A program made the translations under genes and the position numbers. A DNA stretch of 64,000 nt. Source: Bolinopsis microptera (taxonomy: Eukaryota; Ctenophora; Tentaculata; Lobata; Bolinopsidae). This document shows, in pieces, positions 31,801 through 42,233 of this stretch. The stretch spans positions 14,624,280-14,688,279 of the forward strand of contig NC_087083.1 of the NCBI RefSeq assembly GCF_026151205.1, given 5' to 3'. Within the stretch, counting starts at the first letter, position 1. Each line of letters begins with the position of its first letter. The notes below the pieces were generated by a model. That model had not been told where the DNA came from. It was given only the letters and a program-made list of their open reading frames with translations, and did no database searches.

Positions 31801-33474
31801 CCTGTCCAAGGAAGTGGAGTCCCCTAGTGATTCAAGGTAATGGCTGATTCTGCCGACCGATGCGTGCCGGACACTCTTGCTGTCCAGCGAAATAGAGCTG
31901 GTGCTGTCACCTGGAGCAGGTGATTGAACGTGGTGACCTTCGTCGAGGTAGATCACCTCTTCTTCTGCATGTGCCGACCAACCAGACAATGTCTTTATCG
32001 AACTTTCCGCAGGCTCGCCAATCTCGGTGAAAATGACAGGATCGGACACAACTCGGGGAGCACGGACCACCTGATCGTCTTCATCCGGATCCTTTACATC
32101 AGAGAAGGAACTGAGAGTGTCAGCATCCTTGCCCTGCAAAGGATCAGACTCAGCGAAGTCAGTTTTATCCGTGCTGCTAGCTGGAGAACGTCCAGATGAA
32201 ACTCCTGTGCCGGTCTCCGAAATGGCTGGAGGACTTGTGCTCTTTGTCGTGGTTGTTGATGACGATGATGATGGAGTGGGTTCTCGTATGACTGGAACCG
32301 AAGGAATCGCCTTATCACTGCTGGACGAACTTGAACTAGAAGTAGAATCGTCGGATGACGACGAAAAGGATGATGTGGTTGACCAGGACGAGGATGATCT
32401 CGACAGGCCAGACAAACGTGTCGGTGACGTACTTGTACTTGCCTTATATCCATCACTCGGCTCACTAATGTCTCCATCGCCTAGCGACAGTGACTCCCTG
32501 TCCAAGGAAGTGGAGTCCCCTAGTGATTCAAGGTAATGGCTGATTCTGCCGACCGATGCGTGCCGGACACTCTTGCTGTCCAGCGAAATAGAGCTGGTGC
32601 TGTCACCTGGAGCAGGTGATTGAACGTGGTGACCTTCGTCGAGGTAGATCACCTCTTCTTCTGCATGTGCCGACCAACCAGACAATGTCTTTATCGAACT
32701 TTCCGCAGGCTCGCCAATCTCGGTGAAAATGACAGGATCGGACACAACTCGGGGAGCACGGACCACCTGATCGTCTTCATCCGGATCCTTTACATCAGAG
32801 AAGGAACTGAGAGTGTCAGCATCCTTGCCCTGCAAAGGATCAGACTCAGCGAAGTCAGTTTTATCCGTGCTGCTAGCTGGAGAACGTCCAGATGAAACTC
32901 CTGTGCCGGTCTCCGAAATGGCTGGAGGACTTGTGCTCTTTGTCGTGGTTGTTGATGACGATGATGATGGAGTGGGTTCTCGTATGACTGGAACCGAAGG
33001 AATCGCCTTATCACTGCTGGACGAACTTGAACTAGAAGTAGAATCGTCGGATGACGACGAAAAGGATGATGTGGTTGACCAGGACGAGGATGATCTCGAC
33101 AGGCCAGACAAACGTGTCGGTGACGTACTTGTACTTGCCTTATATCCATCACTCGGCTCACTAATGTCTCCATCGCCTAGCGACAGTGACTCCCTGTCCA
33201 AGGAAGTGGAGTCCCCTAGTGATTCAAGGTAATGGCTGATTCTGCCGACCGATGCGTGCCGGACACTCTTGCTGTCCAGCGAAATAGAGCTGGTGCTGTC
33301 ACCTGGAGCAGGTGATTGAACGTGGTGACCTTCGTCGAGGTAGATCACCTCTTCTTCTGCATGTGCCGACCAACCAGACAATGTCTTTATCGAACTTCCG
33401 CAGGCTCGCCAATCTCGGTGAAAATGACAGGATCGGACACAACTCGGGAGCACGGACCACCTGATCGTCTTCAT
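28891..33474 (-). CDS. Giant Ser/Asp-rich repeat protein, cleanest stretch (more than six 232-aa repeats)
   Basis: This minus-strand frame runs 1,527 codons without a stop and is the best view of the protein. Each 232-residue repeat has an acidic start (DPDEDDQVV), a conserved non-low-complexity block (SGWSAHAEEEVIYLDEG), a Ser-rich block ending SSSSSSSSDKAIPSVPV, a Ser/Thr block (SSSSSTTTTKSTSPP), and a tail with STDKTDFAESDPLQGKDAD. Serine is by far the commonest residue, Cys is absent, and many Ser lie next to Asp/Glu as in acidic-directed kinase sites. I see no transmembrane segment or catalytic motif, so it is predicted to be disordered. I do not recognise the family. A secreted, mucin-like, matrix or nuclear scaffold protein are all possible. 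The opposite strand also shows shorter open frames, which I treat as shadows because only this frame is open over the whole unit. Confidence 0.7.
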   Translation of the reverse strand: MKTIRWSVLPSCVRSCHFHRDWRACGSSIKTLSGWSAHAEEEVIYLDEGHHVQSPAPGDSTSSISLDSKSVRHASVGRISHYLESLGDSTSLDRESLSLGDGDISEPSDGYKASTSTSPTRLSGLSRSSSSWSTTSSFSSSSDDSTSSSSSSSSDKAIPSVPVIREPTPSSSSSTTTTKSTSPPAISETGTGVSSGRSPASSTDKTDFAESDPLQGKDADTLSSFSDVKDPDEDDQVVRAPRVVSDPVIFTEIGEPAESSIKTLSGWSAHAEEEVIYLDEGHHVQSPAPGDSTSSISLDSKSVRHASVGRISHYLESLGDSTSLDRESLSLGDGDISEPSDGYKASTSTSPTRLSGLSRSSSSWSTTSSFSSSSDDSTSSSSSSSSDKAIPSVPVIREPTPSSSSSTTTTKSTSPPAISETGTGVSSGRSPASSTDKTDFAESDPLQGKDADTLSSFSDVKDPDEDDQVVRAPRVVSDPVIFTEIGEPAESSIKTLSGWSAHAEEEVIYLDEGHHVQSPAPGDSTSSISLDSKSVRHASVGRISHYLESLGDSTSLDRESLSLGDGDISEPSDGYKASTSTSPTRLSGLSRSSSSWSTTSSFSSSSDDSTSSSSSSSSDKAIPSVPVIREPTPSSSSSTTTTKSTSPPAISETGTGVSSGRSPASSTDKTDFAESDPLQGKDADTLSSFSDVKDPDEDDQVVRAPRVVSDPVIFTEIGEPAESSIKTLSGWSAHAEEEVIYLDEGHHVQSPAPGDSTSSISLDSKSVRHASVGRISHYLESLGDSTSLDRESLSLGDGDISEPSDGYKASTSTSPTRLSGLSRSSSSWSTTSSFSSSSDDSTSSSSSSSSDKAIPSVPVIREPTPSSSSSTTTTKSTSPPAISETGTGVSSGRSPASSTDKTDFAESDPLQGKDADTLSSFSDVKDPDEDDQVVRAPRVVSDPVIFTEIGEPAESSIKTLSGWSAHAEEEVIYLDEGHHVQSPAPGDSTSSISLDSKSVRHASVGRISHYLESLGDSTSLDRESLSLGDGDISEPSDGYKASTSTSPTRLSGLSRSSSSWSTTSSFSSSSDDSTSSSSSSSSDKAIPSVPVIREPTPSSSSSTTTTKSTSPPAISETGTGVSSGRSPASSTDKTDFAESDPLQGKDADTLSSFSDVKDPDEDDQVVRAPRVVSDPVIFTEIGEPAESSIKTLSGWSAHAEEEVIYLDEGHHVQSPAPGDSTSSISLDSKSVRHASVGRISHYLESLGDSTSLDRESLSLGDGDISEPSDGYKASTSTSPTRLSGLSRSSSSWSTTSSFSSSSDDSTSSSSSSSSDKAIPSVPVIREPTPSSSSSTTTTKSTSPPAISETGTGVSSGRSPASSTDKTDFAESDPLQGKDADTLSSFSDVKDPDEDDQVVRAPRVVSDPVIFTEIGEPAESSIKTLSGWSHIAEEEVIYLDEGHHVQSPAPGDSTSSISLAQRCPARIVANTNLESLGSLLTGVTVASMETMTRVMDIARNTSPTRFLAVESSRPVNHIILFASRRFYF

Positions 33475-35267
33475 CCGGATCCTTTACATCAGAGAAGGAA
33501 CTGAGAGTGTCAGCATCCCTTGCCCTGCAAAGGATCAGACTCAGCGAAGTCAGTTTTATCCGTGCTGCTAGCTGGAGAACGTCCAGATGAAAACTCCTGT
33601 GCCGGTCTCCGAAATGGCTGGAGGACTTGTGCTCTTTGTCGTGGTTGTTGATGACGATGATGATGGAGTGGGTTCTCGTATGACTGGAACCGAAGGAATC
33701 GCCTTATCACTGCTGGACGAACTTGAACTAGAAGTAGAAATCGTCGGATGACGACGAAAAGGATGATGTGGTTAGACCAGGACGAGGATGATCTCGACAG
33801 GCCCAGACAAACGTGTCGGTGACGTACTTGTACTTGCCTTATATCCATCACTCGGCTCACTAATGTCTCCATCGCCTAGCGACAGTGACTCCCTGTCCAA
33901 TGAAGTGGAGTCCCCTAGTGATTCAAGGTAATGCTGATTCTGCCGACCGATTGCGTGTCGGACACTCTTGCTGTCCAGCAAAATAGAGCTGGTGCTGTCA
34001 CCTGGAGCAGGTGATTGAACGTGGTGACCTTCGTCGAGGTAAGATCACCTCTTCTTCTGCATGTGCCGACCAAACCAGACAATGTCTTTATCGAACTTTC
34101 CGCAGGCTCGCCAATCTCGGTGAAAATGACAGGATCGGACACAACTCGGGGAGCACGGACCACCTGATCGTCTTCATCCGGATCCTTTACATCAGAGAAG
34201 GAACTGAGAGTGTCAGCATCCTAGCCCTGCAAAGGATCAGACTCAGCGAAGTCAGTTTTATCCGTGCTGCTAGCTGGAGAACGTCCAGATGAAACTCCTG
34301 TGCCGGTCTCCGAAATGGCTGGAGGACTTGTGCTCTTTGTCGTGGTTGATGATGACGATGATGATGGAGTGGGTTCTCGTATGACTGGAACCGAAGGAAT
34401 CGCCTTATCACTGCTGGACGAACTTGAACAAGAAGTAGAATCGTCGGATGACGACGAAAAGGATGATGTGGTTGACCAGGACGAGGATGATCTCGACAGG
34501 CCAGACAAACGTGTCGGTGACGTACTGTACTTGCCTTATATCCATCACTCGGCTCACTAATGTCTCCATCGCCTAGCGACAGAGTGACTCCCTGTCCAAG
34601 GAAGTGGAGTCCCCTAGTGATTCAAGGTAATGGCTGATTCTGCCGACCGATGCGTTGCCGGACACTCTTGCTGTCCAGCGAAATAGAGCTGGTGCTGTCA
34701 CCTGGAGCATGCGTGATTGAACGTGGTGACCTTCGTCGAGGTAGATCACCTCTCTTCTGCATGTGCCGACCAACCAGACAATGTCTTTTATCGAACTTTC
34801 CGCAGGCTCGCCAATCTCGGATGAAAATGACAGGATCGGACACAACTCGGGGAGCCACGGACCACCTGATCGTCTTCCATCCGGATCCTTTACATCAGAG
34901 AGAAGGAACTGAGAGTGTCAGCATCCTTGCCCTGCAAAGGATCAGACTCAGCGAAGTCAGTTTTTATCCGTGCTGCTAGCTGGAGAACGTCCAGATGAAA
35001 ACTCCTGTTGCCGGTCTCCGAAATGGCTGGAGGACTTGTGCTCTTTGTTCCGTGGTTGTTGATGACGATGATGATGGAGTGGGTTCTCGTATGACTGGAA
35101 CCGAAGGAATCGCCTTATCACTGCTGGACGAACTTGAACTAGAAGTAGAATCGTCGGATGACGACGAAAAGGATGATGTGGTTGACCAGGACGAGGATGA
35201 TCTCGACAGGCCAGACAAACGTGTCGGTGACGTACTTGTACTTGCCTTATATCCATCACTCGGCTCA

Positions 35268-36862
35268 CTAATGTCTCCATCGCCTAGCGACAGTGACTCC
35301 CTGTCCAAGGAAGTGGAGTCCCCCTAGTGATTCAAGGTAATGGCTGATTCTGCCGACCGATGCGTGCCGGACACTCTTGCTGTCCAGCGAAATAGAGCTG
35401 GTGCTGTCACCTGGAGCAGGTGATTGAACGTGGTGACCTTCGTCGAGGTAGATCACCTCTTCTTCTGCATGTGCCGACCAACCAGACAATGTCTTTATCG
35501 AACTTTCCGCAGGCTCGCCAATCTCGGTGAAAATGACAGGATCGGACACAACTCGGGGAGCACGGACCACCTGATCGTCTTCATCCGGATCCTTTACATC
35601 AGAGAAGGAACTGAGAGTGTCAGCATCCTTGCCCTGCAAAGGATCAGACTCAGCGAAGTCAGTTTTATCCGTGCTGCTAGCTGGAGAACGTCCAGATGAA
35701 ACTCCTGTGCCGGTCTCCGAAATGGCTGGAGGACTTGTGCTCTTTGTCGTGGTTGTTGATGACGATGATGATGGAGTGGGTTCTCGTATGACTGGAACCG
35801 AAGGAATCGCCTTATCACTGCTGGACGAACTTGAACTAGAAGTAGAATCGTCGGATGACGACGAAAAGGATGATGTGGTTGACCAGGACGAGGATGATCT
35901 CGACAGGCCAGACAAACGTGTCGGTGACGTACTTGTACTTGCCTTATATCCATCACTCGGCTCACTAATGTCTCCATCGCCTAGCGACAGTGACTCCCTG
36001 TCCAAGGAAGTGGAGTCCCCTAGTGATTCAAGTAATGGCTGATTCTGCCGACCGATGCGTGCCGGACACTCTTGCTGTCCAGCGAAATAGAGCTGGTGCT
36101 GTCACCTGGAGCAGGTGATTGAACGTGGTGACCTTCGTCGAGGTAGATCACCTCTTCTTCTGCATGTGCCGACCAACCAGACAATGTCTTTATCGAACTT
36201 TCCGCAGGCTCGCCAATCTCGGTGAAAATGACAGGATCGGACACAACTCGGGGAGCACGGACCACCTGATCGTCTTCATCCGGATCCTTTACATCAGAGA
36301 AGGAACTGAGAGTGTCAGCATCCTTGCCCTGCAAAGGATCAGACTCAGCGAAGTCAGTTTTATCCGTGCTGCTAGCTGGAGAACGTCCAGATGAAACTCC
36401 TGTGCCGGTCTCCGAAATGGCTGGAGGACTTGTGCTCTTTGTCGTGGTTGTTGATGACGATGATGATGGAGTGGGTTCTCGTATGACTGGAACCGAAGGA
36501 ATCGCCTTATCACTGCTGGACGAACTTGAACTAGAAGTAGAATCGTCGGATGACGACGAAAAGGATGATGTGGTTGACCAGGACGAGGATGATCTCGACA
36601 GGCCAGACAAACGTGTCGGTGACGTACTTGTACTTGCCTTATATCCATCACTCGGCTCACTAATGTCTCCATCGCCTAGCGACAGTGACTCCCTGTCCAA
36701 GGAAGTGGAGTCCCCTAGTGATTCAAGGTAATGGCTGATTCTGCCGACCGATGCGTGCCGGACACTCTTGCTGTCCAGCGAAATAGAGCTGGTGCTGTCA
36801 CCTGGAGCAGGTGATTGAACGTGGTGACCTTCGTCGAGGTAGATCACCTCTTCTTCCTGCAT
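35268..36862 (-). CDS. Giant repeat protein, second clean stretch
   Basis: Two near-perfect copies of the 232-residue repeat, in the same minus-strand frame as 28,891-33,474. The frame is broken near 36,030 (one G missing in the sequence AGGTAA, read on the plus strand) and near 36,856 (an extra C). Both are one-base differences from otherwise identical neighbours and most likely are assembly errors. Together with the stretch at 37,902-38,339 and others in 33,400-41,400 this shows that the coding frame persists across the whole right half of the left array once single-base indels are ignored. Confidence 0.6.
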
Positions 36863-39800
36863 GTGCCGACCAACCAGACAATGTCTTTATCGAACTTTCC
36901 GCAGGCTCGCCAATCTCGGTGAAAATGACAGGATCGGACACAACTCGGGGAGCACGGACCACCCTGATCGTCTTCATCCGGATCCTTTACATCAGGAGAA
37001 GGAACTGAGAGTGTCAGCCATCCTGCCCTGCAAAGGATCAGACTCAGCGAAGTCAGTTTTTATCCGTGCTGCTAGCTGGAGAACGTCCAGATGAAACTCC
37101 TGTGCCGGTCTCCGAAATGGCTGGAGGACTTGTGCTCTTTGTCGTGGTTGTTGATGACGATGATGATGGAGTGGGTTCTCGTATGACTGGAACCGAAGAA
37201 TCGCCTATCACTGCTGGACGAACTTGAACTAGAAGTAGAATCGTCGGATGACGACGAAAGGATGATGTGGTTGACCCAGGACGAGGATGATCTCGACAGG
37301 CCAGACAAACGTGTCGGTGACGTACTTGTACTGCCTTATATCCATCACTCGGCTCACTAATGTCTCCATCGCCTAGCGACAGTGACTCCCTGTCCAAGGA
37401 AGTGGAAGTCCCCTAGTGATTCAAGGTAATGGCTGATTCTGCCGACCGATGCGTGCGGACACTCTTGCTGTCCAGCGAAATAGAGCTGGTGCTGTCACCT
37501 GGAGCAGGTGATTGAACGTGGTGACCCTTCGTCGAGGTAGATCACCTCTTCTTCTGCATGTGCCGACCAACCAGACAATGTCTTTATCGAACTTTCCGCA
37601 GGCTCGCCAATCTCGGTGAAATGACAGGATCGGACACAATCGGGGAGCACGGACCACCTGATCGTCTTCATCCGGATCCTTTACATCAGAGAAGGAACTG
37701 AGAGTGTCAGCATCCTTGCCCTGCAAAGGATCAGACTCAGCGAAGTCAGTTTTATCCGTGCTGCTAGCTGGAGAACGTCAGATGGAAACTCCTGTGCCGG
37801 TCTCCGAAATGGCTGGAGGACTTGTGCTCTTTGTCGTGGTTGTTGATGACGATGATGATGGAGTGGGTTCTCGTATGACTGGAACCGAAGGAATCGCCTT
37901 ATCACTGCTGGACTGAACTTGAACTAGAAGTAGAATCGTCGGATGACGACGAAAAGGATGATGTGGTTGACCAGGACGAGGATGATCTCGACAGGCCAGA
38001 CAAACGTGTCGGTGACGTACTTGTACTTGCCTTATATCCATCACTCGGCTCACTAATGTCTCCATCGCCTAGCGACAGTGACTCCCTGTCCAAGGAAGTG
38101 GAGTCCCCTAGTGATTCAAGGTAATGGCTGATTCTGCCGACCGATGCGTGCCGGAGGACACTCTTGCTGTCCAGCGAAATAGAGCTGGTGCTGTCACCTG
38201 GAGCAGGTGATTGAACGTGGTGACCTTCGTCGAGGTAGATCACCTCTTCTTCTGCATGTGCCGACCAACCAGACAATGTCTTTATCGAACTTTCCGCAGG
38301 CTCGCCAATCTCGGTGAAAAATGACAGGATCGGACACAAACTCGGGGAGCACGGACCACCTGATCGTCTTCATCCGGATCCTTTACATCAGAGAAGGAAC
38401 TGAGAGTGTCAGCATCCTTGCCTGCAAAGGATCAGACTCAGCGAAGTCAGTTTTATCCGTGCTGCTAGCTGGAGAACGTCAGATGAAACTCCTGTGCCGG
38501 TCTCCGAAATGGCTGGAGGACTTGTGCTCTTTGTCAGTGGTTGTTGATGACGATGATGATGGAGTGGGTTCTCGTATGACTGGAACCGAAGGAATCGCCT
38601 TATCACTGCTGGGACGAACTTGAACTAGAAGTAGAATCGTCGGATGACGACGAAAAGGATGATGTGGTTGACCAGGACGAGGATGATCTCGACAGGCCAG
38701 ACCAAACGTGTCGGTGACGTACTTGTACTTGCCTTATATCCATCACTCGGCTCACTAATGTCTCCATCGCCTAGCGACAGTGACTCCCTGTCCAAGGAAG
38801 TGGAGTCCCCTAGTGATTCAAGGTAATGGGCTGATTCTGCCGACCGATGCGTGCCGGACACTCTTGCTGTCCAGCGAAAATAGAGCTGGTGCTGTCACCT
38901 GGAGGCAGGTGATTGAACGTGGTGACCTTCGTCGAGGTAGATCACCTCTTCTTCTGCATGTGCCGACCAACCAGACAATGTCTTTATCGAACTTTCCGCA
39001 GGCTCGCCAATCTCGGTGAAAATGACAGGATCGGACACAACTCGGGGAGCACGGACCACCTGATCGTCTTCATCCGGATCCTTTACATCAGAGAAGGAAC
39101 TGAGAGTTGTCAGCATCCTTGCCCTGCAAAGGATCAGACTCAGCGAAGTCAGTTTTATCCGTGCCTGCTAGCTGGAGAACGTCCAGATGAAACTCCTGTG
39201 CCGGTCTCCGAAATGGCTGGAGGACTTGTGCTCTTTGTCGTGGTTGTTGATGACGATGATGATGGAGTGGGTTCTCGTATGACTGGAACCGAAGGAATCG
39301 CTTATCACTGCTGGACGAACTTGAACTAGAAGTAGAATCGTCGGATGACGACGAAAAGGATGATGTGGTTGACCAGGACGAGGATGATCTCGACAGGCCA
39401 GACAAACGTGTCGGTGACCGTACTTGTACTTGCCTTATATCCATCACTCGGCTCACTAATGTCTCCATCGCCTAGCGACAGTGACTCCCTGTCCAAGGAA
39501 GTGGAGTCCCCTAGTGATTCAAGGTAATGGCTGATTCTGCCCGACCGATGCGTGCCGGACACTCTTGCTGTCCAGCGAAATAGAGCTGGTGCTGTCACCT
39601 GGAGCAGGTGATTGAAACGTGGTGACCTTCGTCGAGGTAGATCACCTCTTCTTCTGCATGTGCCGACCAACCAGACAATGTCTTTATCGAAACTTTCCGC
39701 AGGCTCGCCAATCTCGGTGAAAATGACAGGATCGGACACAACTCGGGGAGCACGGACCACCTGATCGTCTTCATCCGGATCCTTTACATCAGAGAAGGAA

Positions 39801-41405
39801 CTGAGAGTGTCAGCATCCTTGCCCTGCAAAGGATCAGACTCAGCGAAGTCAGTTTTATCCGTGCCTGCTAGCTGGAGAACGTCCAGATGAAACTCCTGTG
39901 CCGGTCTCCGAAATGGCTGGAGGACTTGTGCTCTTTGTCGTGGTTGTTGATTGACGATGTGATGGAGTGGGTTCTCGTATGACTGGAACCGAAGGAATCG
40001 CCTTATCACTGCTGACGAACTTGAACTAGAAGTAGAATCGTCGGATGACGACGAAAAGGATGATGTGGTTGACCAGGACGAGGATGATCTCGACAGGCCA
40101 GACAAAAACGTGTCGGTGACGTACTTGTACTTGCCTTATATCCATCACTCGGCTCACTAATGTCTCCAACGCCTAGCGACAGTGACTCCCTGTCCAAGGA
40201 AGTGGAGTCCCCTAGTGAATCAAGGTAATGGCCTGATTCTGCCGACCGATGCGTGCCGGACACTCTTGCTGTCCAGCGAAATAGAGCTGGTGCTGTCACC
40301 TGGAGCAGGTGATTGAACGTGGTGACCATCGTCGAGGTAGATCACCTCTTCTTCTGCATGTGCCGGACCAACCAGACAATGTCTTTATCGAACTTTCCGC
40401 AGGCTCGCCAATCTCGGTGAAATGACAGATTCGGACACAACTCGGGGAGCACGGGACCACCTGAATCGTCTTCATCCGGATCCTTTAACATCAGAGAAGG
40501 AACTGAGAGTGTCAGCATCCTTGCCCTGCAAAGGATCAGACTCAGCGAAGTCAGTTTTATTCCGTGCTGCTAGCTGGAGAACGTCCAGATGAAACTCCTG
40601 TGCCGGTCTCCGAAATGGCTGGAGGACTTGTGCTCTTTGTCGTGGTTGTGATGACGATGATGATGAGTGGGTTCTCGTATGACTGGAACGAAGGAATCGC
40701 CTTATCACTGCTGGACGAACTTGAACTAGAAGTAGAATCGTCGGATGACGACGAAAAGGATGATGTGGTTGACCAGGGACGAGGATGATCCTCGACAGGC
40801 CAGACAAAACGTGTCGGTGACGTACTTGTACTTGCCTTATATCCATCACTCGGCTTCACTAATGTCTCCATCGCCCTAGCGACAGTGACTCCCTGTCCAA
40901 GGAAGTGGAGTCACCTAGTGATTCAAGGTAATGGCTGATTCTGCCGACCGATGCGTGCCGGACACTCTTGCTGTCCAGCGAAATAGAGGCTGGTGCTGTC
41001 ACCTGGAGCAGGTGATTGAACGTGGTGACCTTCGTCGAGGTAGATCACCTCTTCTTCTGCATGTGCCGACCAACCAGACCAATGTCTTTATCGAACTTTC
41101 CGCAGGCTCGCCAATCTCGGTGAAAATGACAGGATCGGACATAACTCGGGGAGCACGGACCACCTGATCGTCTTCATCGGATCCTTTACATCAGAGAAGG
41201 AACTGAGAGTGTCAGCCATCCTTGCCCTGCAAAGGATCAGACTCAGCGAAGTCAGTTTTATCCGTGCTGCTAGCTGGAGAACGTCCAGATGAAACTCCTG
41301 TGCCGGTCTCCGAAATGGCTGGAGGACTTGTGCTCTTTGTCGTGGTTGTTGATGACGATGATGATGGATGTGGGTTCTCGTATGACTGGAAACGATGGAA
41401 TCGCC

Positions 41406-41735
41406 TTATTCACCAGGACCAACTTTGTTCTGGCTGTCTTTAGTCACTGAAGAACTAGATGAACTATAAATAGTGTTAGCAGTGCTTTTTTCTATAATTT
41501 CGAATTCTTCATCATCACTACTTCTCGACGAACTTAGATATTCTTTTTCCACGTTATCTGGTACCCAATAGCTCTCAAATGAACTCTCGCTCTCATATGA
41601 TGTGTCTTCTAAAAGCATTGCTTCATAATCAGTTATTTCTGAGTCTTGATCTATTGTATTTGCTTCGTCGTATGAACTATTGTAATATGTTGAATATTTT
41701 TCCAGTGATGAGGGTGGAACTGCTTGAACTAACAC
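41406..41735 (-). CDS. Acidic Ser-rich segment, probable N-terminal region of the giant repeat protein
   Basis: This is an open minus-strand frame of about 109 codons with no copy of the 696-bp unit. It is rich in Ser, Glu, Asp and Tyr (DTSYESESSFESYW; SSSRSSDDEEFEIIEKS) and ends in a Ser run followed by SQNKVGPG. At 41,409 it meets the repeat. The sequence reads GCCTTATTCACC on the plus strand where the repeat has GCCTTATCAC; deleting one T makes the frame run straight into the repeat as GPGDKAIPSV. I therefore infer one protein, N-terminal part here, repeats downstream. The first codon of this frame is GTG, with an in-frame TAA three codons before it, so the true start must lie further upstream or across a splice site. 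The function is unknown. Confidence 0.6.
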   Translation of the reverse strand: MLVQAVPPSSLEKYSTYYNSSYDEANTIDQDSEITDYEAMLLEDTSYESESSFESYWVPDNVEKEYLSSSRSSDDEEFEIIEKSTANTIYSSSSSSVTKDSQNKVGPGE

Positions 41736-41744
41736 TTCTTGATT

Positions 41745-41910
41745 TTAAGCTAAATTTCTTTTCGAGACAGGTGTGATATGGTCTCTTGACCAGTCTTCTA
41801 GGGTGTGGAGAGTTGCTTCACTTTTAGATCTGAAGGTCAGGGTCCCCTGGGCTGATCCTTCTGAAGTCCCTCCCTCTGGACCGCAGTGCTACCTCTCTGC
41901 CTTCTTTCAT
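41745..41910 (-). CDS. Possible 5' end of the giant repeat gene (two broken frames)
   Basis: Upstream of the acidic segment the same frame is open from about 41,890 down to a single TAA at 41,745-41,747 and reads RSKSEATLHTLEDWSRDH then TPVSKRNLA before the stop. A second frame starts with ATG at 41,908-41,910, reads MKEGREVALRSRGRDF and stops at 41,824. One base change at the TAA plus one indel near 41,825 would join ATG, this stretch and the repeat protein. Alternatives are a short intron or non-coding leader. There is no hydrophobic signal peptide in either reading. The call is tentative. Confidence 0.3.
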
Positions 41911-41997
41911 TCCCTGATCAAGTAGTTACCATGGTTACTGATCAGTAAGTCTTAGGAAATATTTGATAGCAAACACTGGTGGGAATAGATTTATGTT

Positions 41998-42003
41998 TTT
42001 ATT
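41998..42003 (-). promoter_or_regulatory. Poly(A) signal AATAAA of the D8C-Ig-RING gene
   Basis: The minus strand reads AATAAA 42 bases after the RING stop codon (42,046-42,048). The position is as expected for a short 3' untranslated region. It lies only about 90 bases before the possible ATG of the next minus-strand gene. Confidence 0.5.
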
Positions 42004-42045
42004 ACATATTTAATGGTATTACTATCTCGAGAGGTCAAGTACATC

Positions 42046-42233
42046 TTATTTAATAAAGGTTCTTATTAAGAATGAGGTATATTTACATTTGTCACAGACA
42101 GCACAGCTTCTACCGTCCATAACGCCCTTAATGTAACAAGGATGGCACATCACGTGACCACACACGTTAGTTTTCAGTAGCTGTCCCCAAGGCAGCTCTT
42201 TGAAGTGTCGTTCACATATTCCACATATTTCTT
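42046..42233 (-). CDS. Last exon: C3HC4 RING finger
   Basis: The acceptor TTGTTTTCAG precedes base 42,233 and the frame ends in TAA at 42,046. The motif is C-x2-C (EICGICER), 17 residues, C-x-H-x2-C-x2-C (CGHVMCHPC), 10 residues, then C-x2-C (SCAVC), a complete C3HC4 RING with all eight zinc ligands. A further Cys follows in CDKC. RING fingers of this type bind an E2 enzyme and transfer ubiquitin to a substrate. The domain ends about 16 residues before the stop, so it is C-terminal. The phase (1) matches the donor of the exon at 42,523-42,611, giving RDPEEICGIC across the junction. Confidence 0.8.

Noticed and set aside
41579-41776. Plus-strand 65-codon frame opposite the acidic segment
   Set aside because: It overlaps the minus-strand Ser/Glu-rich frame that joins the repeat; no supporting signals on the plus strand.
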